Source of the DNA: Rhodovibrio sodomensis
Lineage (GTDB): Bacteria; Pseudomonadota; Alphaproteobacteria; Kiloniellales; Rhodovibrionaceae
Direction: 5' to 3'
Assembly (NCBI RefSeq): GCF_016583645.1
Contig: NZ_NRRL01000017.1
Coordinates: 1-61,054, forward strand
DNA: 61,054 bases
Under the pieces are notes generated by a model that saw only the letters and a list, made by a program, of their open reading frames with translations, made no database searches and was not told the origin of the DNA. Positions 9,053 to 17,789 of this stretch are shown piece after piece (the stretch's first letter is position 1; every line of letters begins with the position of its first letter). Position numbers and translations under genes: made by a program.

Positions 9053-9351
9053 GGGGTCCGTTCGGGTCGGAAAGAGGCTGATCGGGTTGGATCGCAGGGC
9101 GCCGGCGCGGCCGGGACGTGCGCAAGCGGGCACCCAAACTCGCGGCTGTCGCCCGGAAGGTCAACGGGGTCCGTCGGCACGGCGGCGCGCGGGGTCGAGC
9201 GGCCGACCGGCCGGCCGCAGGTCAACGCGCGGGGCCCCCCGACAGGTCCAGATAATAAGCGCGCGGCGCTGAACCACCCCCCCGAGGCGACATCGCCGGT
9301 GTGCGCAGCGCGCACTTGCCCTGGGCGGATGCGGGCGGTAAGGCCGCGCCC

Positions 9352-10227
9352 ATGCCCCTGCCCGACCATCTCAAGGGTGTCGCGATCACCGGCGCCGGCG
9401 TCACCGTGCTCAGTCTGGATGCCCCCCTCGTGCGTCTGATCGAGGCGGACGCGGTCACGACCGCGCTGTGGCGCGGGGTGCTGATGGCGCTCGGCTTCGC
9501 CGCGCTCGCCGCCGTGCAGCGGCGCGGCCGGCTGTGGGCGGACGTGCGCGCGTTCGGCCGCTACGACCTGCTGGCGGCGATGGCGTTCGCCTCCGGCAAC
9601 CTGTGCTTCGTGATCGGCGCCAAGCTGATCCCGGTCGCCAACCTGCTGCTGTTCGTCGCCTGCACGCCGCTGGCGACGGCCGGCATGGCGCGGCTGCTGC
9701 TGGGCGAGCGGTTGCGGCCCAGCACGCTGATCGCGATCCTGGGCGCGTTCGCCGGGATCGTCGTGCTGGTGGCCGGCGAGCTGCGTGCCGAGGCGGACCT
9801 GATCGGCCACCTGGTCGGCCTGGGCGTGACGCTGTCGAGCGGGCTGTTCTTCACCCTGCTGCGCCGGGCGCGGTCGTCGAACACCGGTCCGGTTCTGGTC
9901 GCCGCGGCGGCGATCGTCGTACTGGCCATGCTGCCGTTCGCCTGGGCGCCGGTGATGCCGATGGCAAGCGTCCCCTACATGGTGCTGCTCGGCCTGGTGG
10001 TGATCCCGGTCGCGTTCACCCTGATCGCGCAGGGCCCGCGCTACCTACCGGCGGCGGAAGCGAGCCTGCTGATGCTGCTGGAAACGGTGTTCGGGCCGGT
10101 CTGGGCGTGGCTGCTGCTGTCCGAACTGCCCAGCCCGGCGGCCTTGTTCGGCGGCGTCTTGGTGCTGGGCTCGGTTGCCGGGCACGTCTACGTGGGCACC
10201 CGCGCCCGGCCGGCTGTCCCCGGCTGA
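9352..10227 (+). CDS. EamA/DMT-family transporter
   Basis: This 291-residue membrane protein has about ten hydrophobic segments arranged as two EamA repeats, each about 140 residues, the hallmark of drug/metabolite exporters of the DMT superfamily. The second repeat ends with LLETVFGPVWAWLLLSELPS, close to the usual LE..F..L.A.LLLGE pattern, and the first has the VACTPLATAGMARLLLGERL equivalent. The substrate is unknown. An alternative GTG start at 9301 in the same frame would add 17 residues; neither start has a strong ribosome binding site. It is divergent from the SNF2 gene, with a 300-bp shared upstream region in which I see no clear operator. Confidence 0.9.
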   Translation: MPLPDHLKGVAITGAGVTVLSLDAPLVRLIEADAVTTALWRGVLMALGFAALAAVQRRGRLWADVRAFGRYDLLAAMAFASGNLCFVIGAKLIPVANLLLFVACTPLATAGMARLLLGERLRPSTLIAILGAFAGIVVLVAGELRAEADLIGHLVGLGVTLSSGLFFTLLRRARSSNTGPVLVAAAAIVVLAMLPFAWAPVMPMASVPYMVLLGLVVIPVAFTLIAQGPRYLPAAEASLLMLLETVFGPVWAWLLLSELPSPAALFGGVLVLGSVAGHVYVGTRARPAVPG

Positions 10228-10409
10228 CCGGCGGGGATCGCTGCTGCGACGCCGGCCCGCCCATCGACGTCAACGCCGTCGACCCAGTCGCCCGGGTGTG
10301 TTTTCCTGACCGCAAACCGAGCCGTCGCTCGCCGGGGCCCGCACCCGGCGAGCGACAGCGCGACCAGCGCCCGCCGGCGCCGCCAAAACACCGCTGAGGA
10401 GCCCGACCC

Positions 10410-10733
10410 TTGCGAACCCACCGCCGCATCGCCCGCCCGCTCACAGCCGGCCTGGCCGGCCTTGTCGCCGCGGCCGCGCTGACCGCCGGGCCCGCGCTGG
10501 CGCAGAACCGGATCATATGCAGCCAGCCGGTGAAGCCGACCTGCGTCAACTCCGACATCACCTACGAGGATCCCCAGGGGATCAACCGCTGCGAGCGCGA
10601 CGTGGAACACTACAGCCAGTCCGTCGAGGACTACCTGAGCTGCCTGCAGAAAAAGCAGAACGCCCAGGAAGAGGCGCTGAAGCAACTGCGCAAAACCTTC
10701 CGCTGCAAGGCCAACGACGACGTCGAGTGCTAG
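10410..10733 (+). CDS. Small secreted protein with conserved-looking cysteines, unknown function
   Basis: This 107-residue protein starts at TTG 10410; a GAGGAG Shine-Dalgarno at 10396-10401 with 8-nt spacing decides the start. Residues 1-31 form a signal peptide (arginine-rich start, hydrophobic core, ALAQ cleavage site). The mature part has six cysteines (ICSQ, PTCVN, RCERD, LSCLQ, FRCKA, VEC) and a charged helix KKQNAQEEALKQLRKTF. An even number of cysteines in a short exported protein suggests disulfides in the periplasm. Its TAG stop is the first three bases of repeat copy A. I do not recognise the family. Confidence 0.8.
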   Translation: MRTHRRIARPLTAGLAGLVAAAALTAGPALAQNRIICSQPVKPTCVNSDITYEDPQGINRCERDVEHYSQSVEDYLSCLQKKQNAQEEALKQLRKTFRCKANDDVEC

Positions 10734-10847
10734 AGCAGAATCGATAAAGGTCAAGTCGACCTTCATCGTGACTTTTGCTCTACCTGCTTGAAGAGAGAGC
10801 AAGATTCAGCTGAAAGGCGGACGCACCTTTCGGCTGAGTCTCGCCCG
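10731..10847 (+). repeat. Double-hairpin TAGAGCAA repeat, copy A
   Basis: The left hairpin (TAGAGCAGAATCGATAAAGGTC, then GACCTTCATCG, then TTTTGCTCTA) is well preserved. After the linker CCTGCTTGAAGAG, the right hairpin (AGAGCAAGATTCAGCTGAAAGG...CACCTTTCGGCTGAG) is partly degraded at its end. The first three bases are the stop codon of the upstream secreted-protein gene. It lies between that gene and the convergent HAD phosphatase gene. Confidence 0.85.
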
Positions 10848-10910
10848 AAACCAAACCGCGCGCCTGACGGCAAGCCGCCCCGCCCGAGCCGGGCCGGGCG
10901 GCGCCGTCTG

Positions 10911-11789
10911 CTACCAGCGGAATGCCGGGATCACGTGCGTGGGGTGTTCGCCCTCCCGCCCGAACAGGGCGGTCAGCGTGCCGGGGTCGGGCAGGTCGCC
11001 CATCCGCACGCCAAGCTCGCTCGCGTGGATCCCGCCGGGGACGAACGCGCTGTCGAGCCCGGCCTGACGGGCGCCGGCGATGTCGGTGTGCAGCGTGTCG
11101 CCGACCGCCAGCGTGCGCGCCGGGTCCGGGTCGCCCAGCAGCCTGAAGCAGCTGTCGTAGATCCCCTGGTAGGGCTTGCCGTGGTAGCGCACCTCGCCGT
11201 CCAGCTCCTCGTAGCGCTTGGCGAGCGCGCCCGCGCACAGCTCGACCGCCTCGCCGCGCATCACCCGGATGTCCGGGTTGGCGCAGATCATCGGCAGCTC
11301 GCGGTCGGCGGCCTGGCGCAGCACCGGCTCCAGCGACCCGATCTCGGTCGACTGAAGCGCCGGGCCGGTGTTCAGCACGAACTCGGCGAACTGCACGTCG
11401 TGGACCAGCGACACGTCCAGCCCGTCGCGCATGTTGGCGTCGTGCGGCGGGCCGATGTGCAGCATCCGCCGGCCCAGATCGCGGTACCAGTCGCAGGGGC
11501 GGTCGCGCAGGTGGGTCCAGGCGTCCTGCCCGCTCGACATCAGATGGTGGTAGCTGTCCTGGCTGAGCCCGAGGTTCGCCATCTGCCGGGCAAGGTCCTC
11601 GGTCCGGCGCGGCGCGTTGGACAGCAGCAGCAGCCGCTTGCCGCGCGCCTTCAGCGCCTGCATCGCCTCGACCGCCTCGGGATAGGCCTTGAGGCCGTCG
11701 TGCAGGACGCCCCAGAGGTCGAGGATGAAAGCATCGTAGCCCTCGGCCAGCTCTTCGAGGCCGCGGCGGTTGGCGGGCTGATCGGTCAT
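10911..11789 (-). CDS. HAD-superfamily class IIA phosphatase (TIGR01459-like, NagD-related)
   Basis: This 292-residue protein carries HAD motif I as DLWGVLHDG near residue 23, motif II as LLLSNAPRR near 55, and the C-terminal motif as VGDTLHTDIAGA near 235 preceded by GKPYQGIYD. This is the pattern of alphaproteobacterial class IIA HAD proteins related to NagD and pyridoxal-phosphate phosphatases. It probably hydrolyses a small phosphorylated metabolite in the cytoplasm; the substrate is not assignable. The ATG at 11789 places the motif I aspartate at a normal distance from the start; the frame is open to 11864. In related genomes such a gene often lies near ribF and ileS, and here those genes are about 20 kb away on the same strand. 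Confidence 0.85.
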   Translation of the reverse strand: MTDQPANRRGLEELAEGYDAFILDLWGVLHDGLKAYPEAVEAMQALKARGKRLLLLSNAPRRTEDLARQMANLGLSQDSYHHLMSSGQDAWTHLRDRPCDWYRDLGRRMLHIGPPHDANMRDGLDVSLVHDVQFAEFVLNTGPALQSTEIGSLEPVLRQAADRELPMICANPDIRVMRGEAVELCAGALAKRYEELDGEVRYHGKPYQGIYDSCFRLLGDPDPARTLAVGDTLHTDIAGARQAGLDSAFVPGGIHASELGVRMGDLPDPGTLTALFGREGEHPTHVIPAFRW

Positions 11790-11931
11790 CGCGTTGGATC
11801 CGGAGGTCGCGGAACAGGCGGCCATGCTGCGCTGCGGCATGGTTGGGGCGGCGTTGTGCCACACGACGACGGCAAAGTTAAGCGGGTGAGGCGCCGGCGA
11901 ACGCGCGGAAATGCCGGCTTGGCCTACAGAC

Positions 11932-11950
11932 TAGAGCAAGATGCAAGATA
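11932..11950 (+). repeat. Fragment of the TAGAGCAA repeat
   Basis: TAGAGCAAGATGCAAGAT matches one terminus of the double-hairpin family (TAGAGCAAGATGC), but the similarity stops after about 15-19 bases. It looks like a truncated copy, possibly cut by the events that left the transposase remnant just downstream. Confidence 0.5.
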
Positions 11951-12047
11951 GGCAAAACCCCGGGCATCTGGGGGTGTTGGGACTCATCTTTGGGTGCACC
12001 CGGTATGGGGCGTGATTCTGTTGGGTCATGGCGAAGGGCGGACCGGC

Positions 12048-12245
12048 GGGATTGTGCAAGAAGCGCAGGACGTGCTGCGCGCCGGCGTCGCCACGGCGGC
12101 CTGGGTGCGTGTCGACGACACCGGTGCCCGGCATCAGGCACGCAACGGCTACTGCCCCCAGATCGGCGACGATCGTTTTACCGCGTTCGCGACCACCAAC
12201 CCGAAGAGCCGGCTGAACTTCCTGGAGATCCTGCGCGCCGGTCAC
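12048..12245 (+). pseudogene. Transposase remnant (internal fragment)
   Basis: The in-frame peptide includes VRVDDTGARHQARNG, then IGDDRFTAFATTNPKSRLNF and LEILRAGH, which I recognise as the central segment of a family of long bacterial transposases with a VDDTGARH..NG(F/Y)CTQIG block. Both ends are missing: upstream residues do not fit the family, and downstream the match stops exactly where the repeat at 12246 begins. No start signal is visible. The family name is from memory and not assigned to an IS group. Confidence 0.6.
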
Positions 12246-12331
12246 CCTGCAACTGCATCCTGAGCAGGACGCCGAAGGCGTCTGTGTCGAAGGCCCCATA
12301 CGCGCGTTTGGCGAGCTGCGCAGAAGTCTCC
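12246..12331 (+). repeat. Half copy of the dispersed CCTGAG...TGTCGAAGG repeat
   Basis: TGCAACTGCATCCTGAGCAG at 12248 and the following bases match 4721-4804 over about 84 positions with scattered mismatches. Only the right arm is present; the left arm that would complete the inverted repeat is replaced by the transposase remnant. Confidence 0.7.
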
Positions 12332-12474
12332 CTCAAGGGAGAGGGGATATGGACGTCCCTGCCAGTTTCACCGAAAAGGGCCGCTTGCGGCGCATGGCCG
12401 CTGTCCGGTCTCATATGCGTGCAGGATAGATCGCGGGTGGGTATGCTGCAGTGCACCCAAGCGAGTTCGCCGCC

Positions 12475-15213
12475 ATGCCCGATACGCACGTTTCGACCGG
12501 TCCGCAGCGCAGCGAAACCCCGGCGAAGGACCGGCCGCCCCACGCCCGGCCGGCCCACGAGGTGCTGCACACGCTGGACGCCGACGCCGAGAACGGCCTT
12601 GGCGCCGAGGACGCGGCCCGGCGCCTGGCGGAACACGGCCCGAACCGCCTGCCGACGGCCGCCCGGCGCGAGCCGCTGAAGCGTTTCGCCCAGCAATTCG
12701 CCAATATCCTGATCGCCGTCCTGCTCGGGGCGGCCGTCGTCACCGCGGCGCTGGGCCACTGGATCGACACCGGCGTGATCCTGGGCGTGGTGCTGATCAA
12801 CGCCGTGATCGGCTTCCTGCAGGAAGGCAAGGCGGAGAACGCGCTCGCCGCGATCGCGGCGATGCTGTCGCCGCAGGCGACCGTCACCCGCGACGGTCGG
12901 CGCCAGCAGGTGCCGGCGGCGGACCTGGTGCCGGGCGACCTCGTGCACCTCGCCAGTGGCGACAAGGTGCCCGCCGACCTGCGGCTGCTGCGCGCGCGCT
13001 CCCTGCAGATTCAGGAGGCCGCGCTGACCGGCGAATCGGTGCCGGTCGACAAGGACGCGCAAGCGGTCGCCGTCGACGCCGATCTGGGCGACCGGTCCGG
13101 GATCGCGCATTCCGGCACGCTGGTGGTCGCCGGCCGGGGCACCGGCGTCGTGGTCGCGACCGGGGCGCGGACCGAGATCGGCCGGATCTCCAGCATGCTC
13201 TCCCGGGTGGCGACGCTGACCACGCCGCTGCTGCAGCAGATGGCGGTGTTCGGCCGCTACCTGACCGCCGGCATCCTGGCGCTGGCGGCGCTGGCGTTCG
13301 GCTTCGGCGTGCTGCTGCGCGGCTACGGCGTCGACGAGATGTTCCTGGCGGCGGTCGGGCTCGCGGTGGCCGCGATCCCCGAGGGCCTGCCCGCGATCAT
13401 GACGATCACGCTGGCGATCGGGGTCGGCGCGATGGCGCGGCGCAACGCGATCATCCGCCGCCTGCCGGCGGTCGAGACGCTGGGCGCGGTCACGGTGATC
13501 TGCTCCGACAAGACCGGCACCCTGACCCGCAACGAGATGACCGTGCGGCGGGTCGCCACCCAGGACGCCACCTTCGAGGTCACCGGCGAGGGCTACGGCG
13601 CGGCCGGCGAGATCACGCTGGACGGCACGGCCGTCACGGCCGGCGCGCATCGCGCGCTGGCCGACGCGATCCGCGCCGGCGACGCCTGCAACGACGCCGA
13701 ACTGTCGCCCGATCCGGACGACCCGGACGACAACCGGCTTGCCGGCAACCCGGTCGACGGCGCGCTGAAGGCGTTGGCGCTCAAGGCGGGCGGCAGCCGC
13801 GCGGGACCCCGGCGCGATACCATCCCGTTCGAAAGCGCGCACAAGTTCATGGCCAGCCTGCACGACCGCGGCGACGGGCGGCCGGTGGTCTGGCTGAAGG
13901 GTGCCCCGGAACGCGTGTTCGCCCTGTGCGACAGCGCGCGCGGGCAGGACGGCGAGGTGCCGCTGGACACCGATGCCTGGCACGCGCGGCTCGACCGGCT
14001 GGCCGGCGCGGGCTACCGCCTGCTGGCGGTCGCGGAGCGTCCGGCCGAAGCGGGCGCGCAGGCGCTGTCGTTCGCCGAGATCGAGCAGGGCGGCTTTACC
14101 CTGCTCGGCCTGTTCGCGCTCCTCGATCCCGCCCGGGCGGAGGCGGCGACGGCCGTCGGCGACTGCAAGGCCGCCGGGATCGCGGTCAAGATGATCACCG
14201 GCGACCATGCGGCCACCGCCGGCGCGGTCGCGCGCGAGCTCGGCATCGGCGGCGGCCGGCCGGCGCTGACCGGCCACGAGCTGGACCGGATGAACGATGC
14301 CGAGCTGGCGGAAGCGGTCACGCGCACAGACGTGTTCGCGCGCACCACGCCCGAGCACAAGCTGCGGCTGGTCAGCGCCCTGCAGACGAAGGGGCAGGTC
14401 GCCGCGATGACCGGCGATGGGGTCAACGACGCCCCTGCCCTCAAACGCGCGGACGTCGGCGTGGCGATGGGCCGGCGCGGCACCGAGGCGTCCAAGGAGG
14501 CCGCGGAGATGGTCCTGGGCGACGACAACTTCGCCTCGATCGCGGCTGCGGTGCGCGAGGGGCGGATCGTCTACGATAACCTGACGAAGGCGATCCTGTT
14601 CATCCTCCCGACCAACGGCGGTCAGGCGTTCACCCTGCTGGCCGCGATCGTGTTTGGCACGCTGTTGCCGATCACCCCGGTACAGATCCTGTGGGTGAAC
14701 ATGGTGACGGCGGTGACGCTGGCGCTCGCGCTCGCGTTCGAAGCGGGCGAACCCGGCGTGATGGCGCGACCGCCGCGCCGGCGCGACGCCCCGATCCTGT
14801 CCGGCTTCCTGATCTGGCGGGTCGGGTTCGTCTCCGCGCTCCTGGTGATCGCGGTGTTCGGGCTGTTCGCCTTCGCCCGCGATTCCGGCATGGCGATCGC
14901 CGAGGCGCGGACGCTCGCGGTGAACGCCCTGGTCGCCGGGGAGATCGTCTACCTGTTCAGCGCGCGCCGCCTGGACGGCTCCGCGCTGTCCCGCGCGGCG
15001 CTGACGACCGCCCGGCCGGCGGTCGTGTCGGTCGCGCTGGTCATGGCGCTGCAGGGGCTGTTCACCTACTGGCCGGCGATGCAGACGCTGTTCGGCACCG
15101 CGCCGCTGCCACGCGACGCCTGGGCCGCGATCGCCGGCTGTGCGGTGCTGCTGTTCGCGGCGATGGAGGGAGAGAAGGCCGTCCTGCGACGTTTCGCCGG
15201 CGCGGCACGTTAA
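12475..15213 (+). CDS. P-type cation-transporting ATPase (P2-like), ion unknown
   Basis: This 912-residue ion pump has all catalytic marks of a P-type ATPase: TGES (185-188) in the actuator domain, PEGLP (302-306) in transmembrane helix 4, the phosphorylated aspartate D345 in DKTGTLT, KGAPE in the nucleotide domain and TGDGVND (646-652). The N-terminal cation-ATPase domain and six C-terminal membrane segments give the SERCA/Na,K-like P2 layout. Ion-site helices differ from calcium pumps: helix 5 reads LPTNGGQAF where SERCA has NVGE, and helix 6 reads NMVTAV where SERCA has NLVTD. A Ca2+ role is therefore doubtful. ATG 12475 is preferred over the in-frame GTG at 12451. It has no operon partner. 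Confidence 0.93.
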   Translation: MPDTHVSTGPQRSETPAKDRPPHARPAHEVLHTLDADAENGLGAEDAARRLAEHGPNRLPTAARREPLKRFAQQFANILIAVLLGAAVVTAALGHWIDTGVILGVVLINAVIGFLQEGKAENALAAIAAMLSPQATVTRDGRRQQVPAADLVPGDLVHLASGDKVPADLRLLRARSLQIQEAALTGESVPVDKDAQAVAVDADLGDRSGIAHSGTLVVAGRGTGVVVATGARTEIGRISSMLSRVATLTTPLLQQMAVFGRYLTAGILALAALAFGFGVLLRGYGVDEMFLAAVGLAVAAIPEGLPAIMTITLAIGVGAMARRNAIIRRLPAVETLGAVTVICSDKTGTLTRNEMTVRRVATQDATFEVTGEGYGAAGEITLDGTAVTAGAHRALADAIRAGDACNDAELSPDPDDPDDNRLAGNPVDGALKALALKAGGSRAGPRRDTIPFESAHKFMASLHDRGDGRPVVWLKGAPERVFALCDSARGQDGEVPLDTDAWHARLDRLAGAGYRLLAVAERPAEAGAQALSFAEIEQGGFTLLGLFALLDPARAEAATAVGDCKAAGIAVKMITGDHAATAGAVARELGIGGGRPALTGHELDRMNDAELAEAVTRTDVFARTTPEHKLRLVSALQTKGQVAAMTGDGVNDAPALKRADVGVAMGRRGTEASKEAAEMVLGDDNFASIAAAVREGRIVYDNLTKAILFILPTNGGQAFTLLAAIVFGTLLPITPVQILWVNMVTAVTLALALAFEAGEPGVMARPPRRRDAPILSGFLIWRVGFVSALLVIAVFGLFAFARDSGMAIAEARTLAVNALVAGEIVYLFSARRLDGSALSRAALTTARPAVVSVALVMALQGLFTYWPAMQTLFGTAPLPRDAWAAIAGCAVLLFAAMEGEKAVLRRFAGAAR

Positions 15214-15374
15214 CGCGCGGTCGGTTGCCTCAAACACCTTCCGCCGCCACCCGCGTCGGTACGGCGGCCAGATCGCACGGCACAGCTACCGGCCGGCCCG
15301 CTTCAGGGCCGAGATGGGCCCGAAGCCCATCGGCCTCGCCCTCGCCATCGACCCCGGCAGTGATCCCGAAGGTA

Positions 15375-15903
15375 GGCAAGTTTTTGTCACCACAGAAGTC
15401 ACAGATGGCACAGAGACGCAGTCATAGAACAACGCGCTGAATGCCTGCTGTGAGACGCTCGACGTTGAATTTGATGAGGAGCCCCAATCGATAACCGGAC
15501 AGCCGCAAGTAGGTCAGGATCTGCGCTCTGTGGATCGGCAGGACCGTCTCGACGGCTTTAATTTCCAAAATTAACTGCGCCTCGACCACAAGGTCGAGGC
15601 GCAAGCCGTCGTCGATGACCATACCATTATACACGATCGGCAACGTCGCTTGCCGTTCGACTTCCACTCCACGCTTTATCAGCTCGTGATACAAACAGGC
15701 TTCGTAGATCCGCTCCAGCAGCCCAGGCCCGAGAGCTCGATGGACCTCGAATGCGGCGCCGAGAACGCGATATGATAAATCGCTCGACGGCAGGTCGCCA
15801 GAGTTCGTCAAACCACACCCACCCCGTGCGTTAGAACACGGGGTGCATATTCCACGTTTCGGGCGCTTTCTGTGACCTCCGTGCCCTCTGTGGTGAGCTT
15901 GCC
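15375..15903. mobile_element. Putative GxxExxY mini-module with terminal inverted repeats
   Basis: The left arm (15375-15416) reads GGCAAG...TCACCACAGAAGTCAC followed by GATGGCACAGAGAC. The right arm (15866-15903), read in reverse complement, is GGCAAGCTCACCACAGAGGG followed by CACGGAGGTCACAGAAAG. The two arms bracket exactly one gene, the GxxExxY protein, and the whole unit is about 530 bp with lower GC than its neighbours. It ends 2 nt from the mutL stop codon. GxxExxY genes with adjacent CACAGAGG-type repeats occur in many unrelated bacteria, but I see no transposase here, so mobility is an inference. Confidence 0.6.
15422..15811 (-). CDS. GxxExxY family protein
   Basis: The product (129 aa from a TTG at 15811) has the family signature: LGAAFEVHRALGPGLLE followed by RIYEACLYHEL (G-x-x-E-x-x-Y), then the basic/hydrophobic core with DDGLRLDLVVEAQLILEIKAVE, an E-x-K pattern reminiscent of PD-(D/E)xK nucleases, and the C-terminal YLRLSGYRLGLLIKFNV. 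The biochemical role of the family is unproven. No ATG is available near the homologous start; the TTG follows GGGGTGGG, and family members are usually 125-135 residues. The frame stays open upstream to 15970, reading through the terminal repeat into mutL. Base composition is less GC-rich than that of its neighbours, consistent with transfer. Confidence 0.8.
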   Translation of the reverse strand: MTNSGDLPSSDLSYRVLGAAFEVHRALGPGLLERIYEACLYHELIKRGVEVERQATLPIVYNGMVIDDGLRLDLVVEAQLILEIKAVETVLPIHRAQILTYLRLSGYRLGLLIKFNVERLTAGIQRVVL

Positions 15904-15905
15904 TT

Positions 15906-17789
15906 TTACCGCCGGCCGAAGAGTTGTTCGATGTCGGCGAGGCCGAGTTCGATGTAGGTCGGGCGGCCATGGTTGCATTGACCGCTTTTGGGCGTGGCCT
16001 CCATCTGCCGCAGCAGGGCGTTCATTTCGTCGACGGTGAGCCGGCGGCCCGCACGGACCGAGCCGTGGCAGGCCATCCGCGAGCAGACGCTGTGCAGCCG
16101 GTCCTCCAGGCTCAGCGTGTCGTCGGCCTCTTCCAGTTCGTCGGCGAGGTCGCGGATCAGGCCCTGGACGTCGACCTCGCCCAGCAGCGCGGGCACCTCG
16201 CGGACGACCAGCGCGCCGCCGCCGAACGCCTCGATCGTCAGGCCCAGGCGCTGCAGTTCCGCCGCCCGCCCGGCGACCCGCTCGGCGGCGCGCGCCTCCA
16301 GCTCGACCACTTCCGGGATCAGCAGCCCCTGCCGGGCGACCCCGCGTTCGGCCAACTCGGCCTTGATGCGCTCGTAGACCAGCCGCTCGTGCGCGGCGTG
16401 CTGGTCGACCAGCACCAGCCCTCGGTCGGTCTGCGCGACGATGTAGTTCTCGTGCAGCTGCGCCCGCGCCGCGCCCAGCGGGTGGTCGGCGCCCGCCGGC
16501 GTCGGCGCGCCATCCGGGGATTCCGCCCGGGCGCTCGGCCCGGCGTCGATGTCCGGCAGCGGCGCATGATAAGTGTCCGCGGCTTCCCGCATCCCGGGGC
16601 CCGCGTACGCGGCCTGGGCCGGGGTGTACGTGCCGCCCCAGCGGGCGCCGTCGCCGTACGCGTACGCCCGGCCGCCGGCGCCGCCGCGCCCACCGCCCTG
16701 GGGCGCGGCCGGCGCGCCCTCCGGCCGGAACGCGCCCAGCGCCTGCTCGGCCACGCTGCCGGAGGCACGGTGCCCCGCATCGGCAAGCTGGTGGCGCAGG
16801 GCGGAGACGATCAGGCCGCGCACCAGCCCGGGCGCGCGGAAGCGCACCTCGGCCTTGGCCGGGTGGACGTTGACGTCGACCTCCGCCGCCGGGACGTCCA
16901 GGAACAGCGCGGCCATCGGATGGCGGTCGCGCGCCAGCACGTCCTGGTAGGCGCCGCGCAGCGCGCCCTGCAGCAAGCGGTCCTTGACCGGCCGGCCGTT
17001 GACGAACAGGAACTGGCTCTGCGCGTTCGCCTTGTTCAGCGTCGGCAGGCCGGCATAGCCGGTCAGGCGCAGGCCCTCCCGCTCGGCCCGGATCGCCATC
17101 GCGTTGTCGGCGAACTGCCGGCCGATCACCGCGGACAGGCGGGCCAGGCGGGCGTCGAACAGGTCGTCGCCGCCGGCGGGCGGGTAGCGCAGCATCTGCC
17201 GGTCGCCGTCGCTCAGGGTGAAACCGACCTGGGGATGCGCCATCGCCAGGCGCTGCAGCGTGTCCTGCACGTGGCCGAGCTCGGTCTTGGGCTGCTTCAG
17301 GAACTTCAGCCGCGCCGGGGTGGCGTAGAACAGGTCGCGCACCTCGACCCGCGTCCCCTTGGGCAGGCGCGCGGGCTCGACCGGGCCGGCGGCGCCCGCC
17401 TCGACCCGGATCTGCCAGGCCGCGTCGGCGCCTTGGGCGCGGCTCGCCAGCGTCAGGCGCGAGACCGCGCCGATCGACGGCAGCGCCTCCCCCCGGAAAC
17501 CGAGCGAGCCGATGTTGACCAGATCGTCGCCGGCCAGCTTGGAGGTGCAGTGCCGGTCGATCGCCAGCCGCAGTTCGTCCGGGCTCATGCCGTGGCCGTC
17601 GTCGGCGACCAGGATCAGCGCCCGGCCGCCGTCGCGCAGCGTGACGTCGACCTGGCGGGCGCCCGCGTCCAGGCTGTTCTCGACCAGCTCCTTGACCGCG
17701 GAGGCGGGGCGCTCCACCACCTCGCCCGCCGCGATGCGGTTGATCAGGCCGTCGGGCAGCCGCCGCAGCGTGCTCGTCAAGCCGTTCAC
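15906..17789 (-). CDS. mutL: DNA mismatch repair protein MutL (endonuclease type)
   Basis: This 627-residue GHKL ATPase couples mismatch recognition by MutS to strand incision. The N-terminal ATPase motifs are clear: [20 protein letters not shown], then NSLDAGA (to about 44), DDGHGM (63-68), GFRGEAL and the [10 protein letters not shown] block. The C-terminal domain has the endonuclease motif [12 protein letters not shown] (from about residue 462), [13 protein letters not shown] and GQCNHGRP, so this MutL should nick DNA itself, as expected without MutH. The glycine/proline-rich linker is about residues 345-440. The GTG start overlaps the pgi stop (GTGA), so pgi and mutL are translationally coupled. 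The longer open frame upstream is pgi read in another frame. Confidence 0.95.
   Translation of the reverse strand: MNGLTSTLRRLPDGLINRIAAGEVVERPASAVKELVENSLDAGARQVDVTLRDGGRALILVADDGHGMSPDELRLAIDRHCTSKLAGDDLVNIGSLGFRGEALPSIGAVSRLTLASRAQGADAAWQIRVEAGAAGPVEPARLPKGTRVEVRDLFYATPARLKFLKQPKTELGHVQDTLQRLAMAHPQVGFTLSDGDRQMLRYPPAGGDDLFDARLARLSAVIGRQFADNAMAIRAEREGLRLTGYAGLPTLNKANAQSQFLFVNGRPVKDRLLQGALRGAYQDVLARDRHPMAALFLDVPAAEVDVNVHPAKAEVRFRAPGLVRGLIVSALRHQLADAGHRASGSVAEQALGAFRPEGAPAAPQGGGRGGAGGRAYAYGDGARWGGTYTPAQAAYAGPGMREAADTYHAPLPDIDAGPSARAESPDGAPTPAGADHPLGAARAQLHENYIVAQTDRGLVLVDQHAAHERLVYERIKAELAERGVARQGLLIPEVVELEARAAERVAGRAAELQRLGLTIEAFGGGALVVREVPALLGEVDVQGLIRDLADELEEADDTLSLEDRLHSVCSRMACHGSVRAGRRLTVDEMNALLRQMEATPKSGQCNHGRPTYIELGLADIEQLFGRR

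Larger units (their letters stand above)
11790..12474. other. 685-bp degraded intergenic region
   Basis: There is no intact gene. From left to right it holds the upstream region of the HAD gene, a fragment of the TAGAGCAA repeat (11932-11950), a truncated transposase remnant (12048-12245), an abutting half copy of the dispersed repeat (12246-12331), and the upstream region of the P-type ATPase. The pile-up of remnants suggests a spot of repeated insertion and decay. Confidence 0.6.

Noticed and set aside
4757..9439. A 1560-codon plus-strand open frame antisense to the SNF2 gene
   Set aside because: It is rich in Arg, Gln, Leu and Val from reading a GC-rich gene backwards, has no domain signature and no start signal, while the minus-strand frame has clear SWIM and SNF2 motifs.
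12475..15213. Annotation of the P-type ATPase as a calcium pump
   Set aside because: Key acidic residues of the Ca2+ sites in helices 5 and 6 are replaced, so only a general cation-ATPase call is supported.
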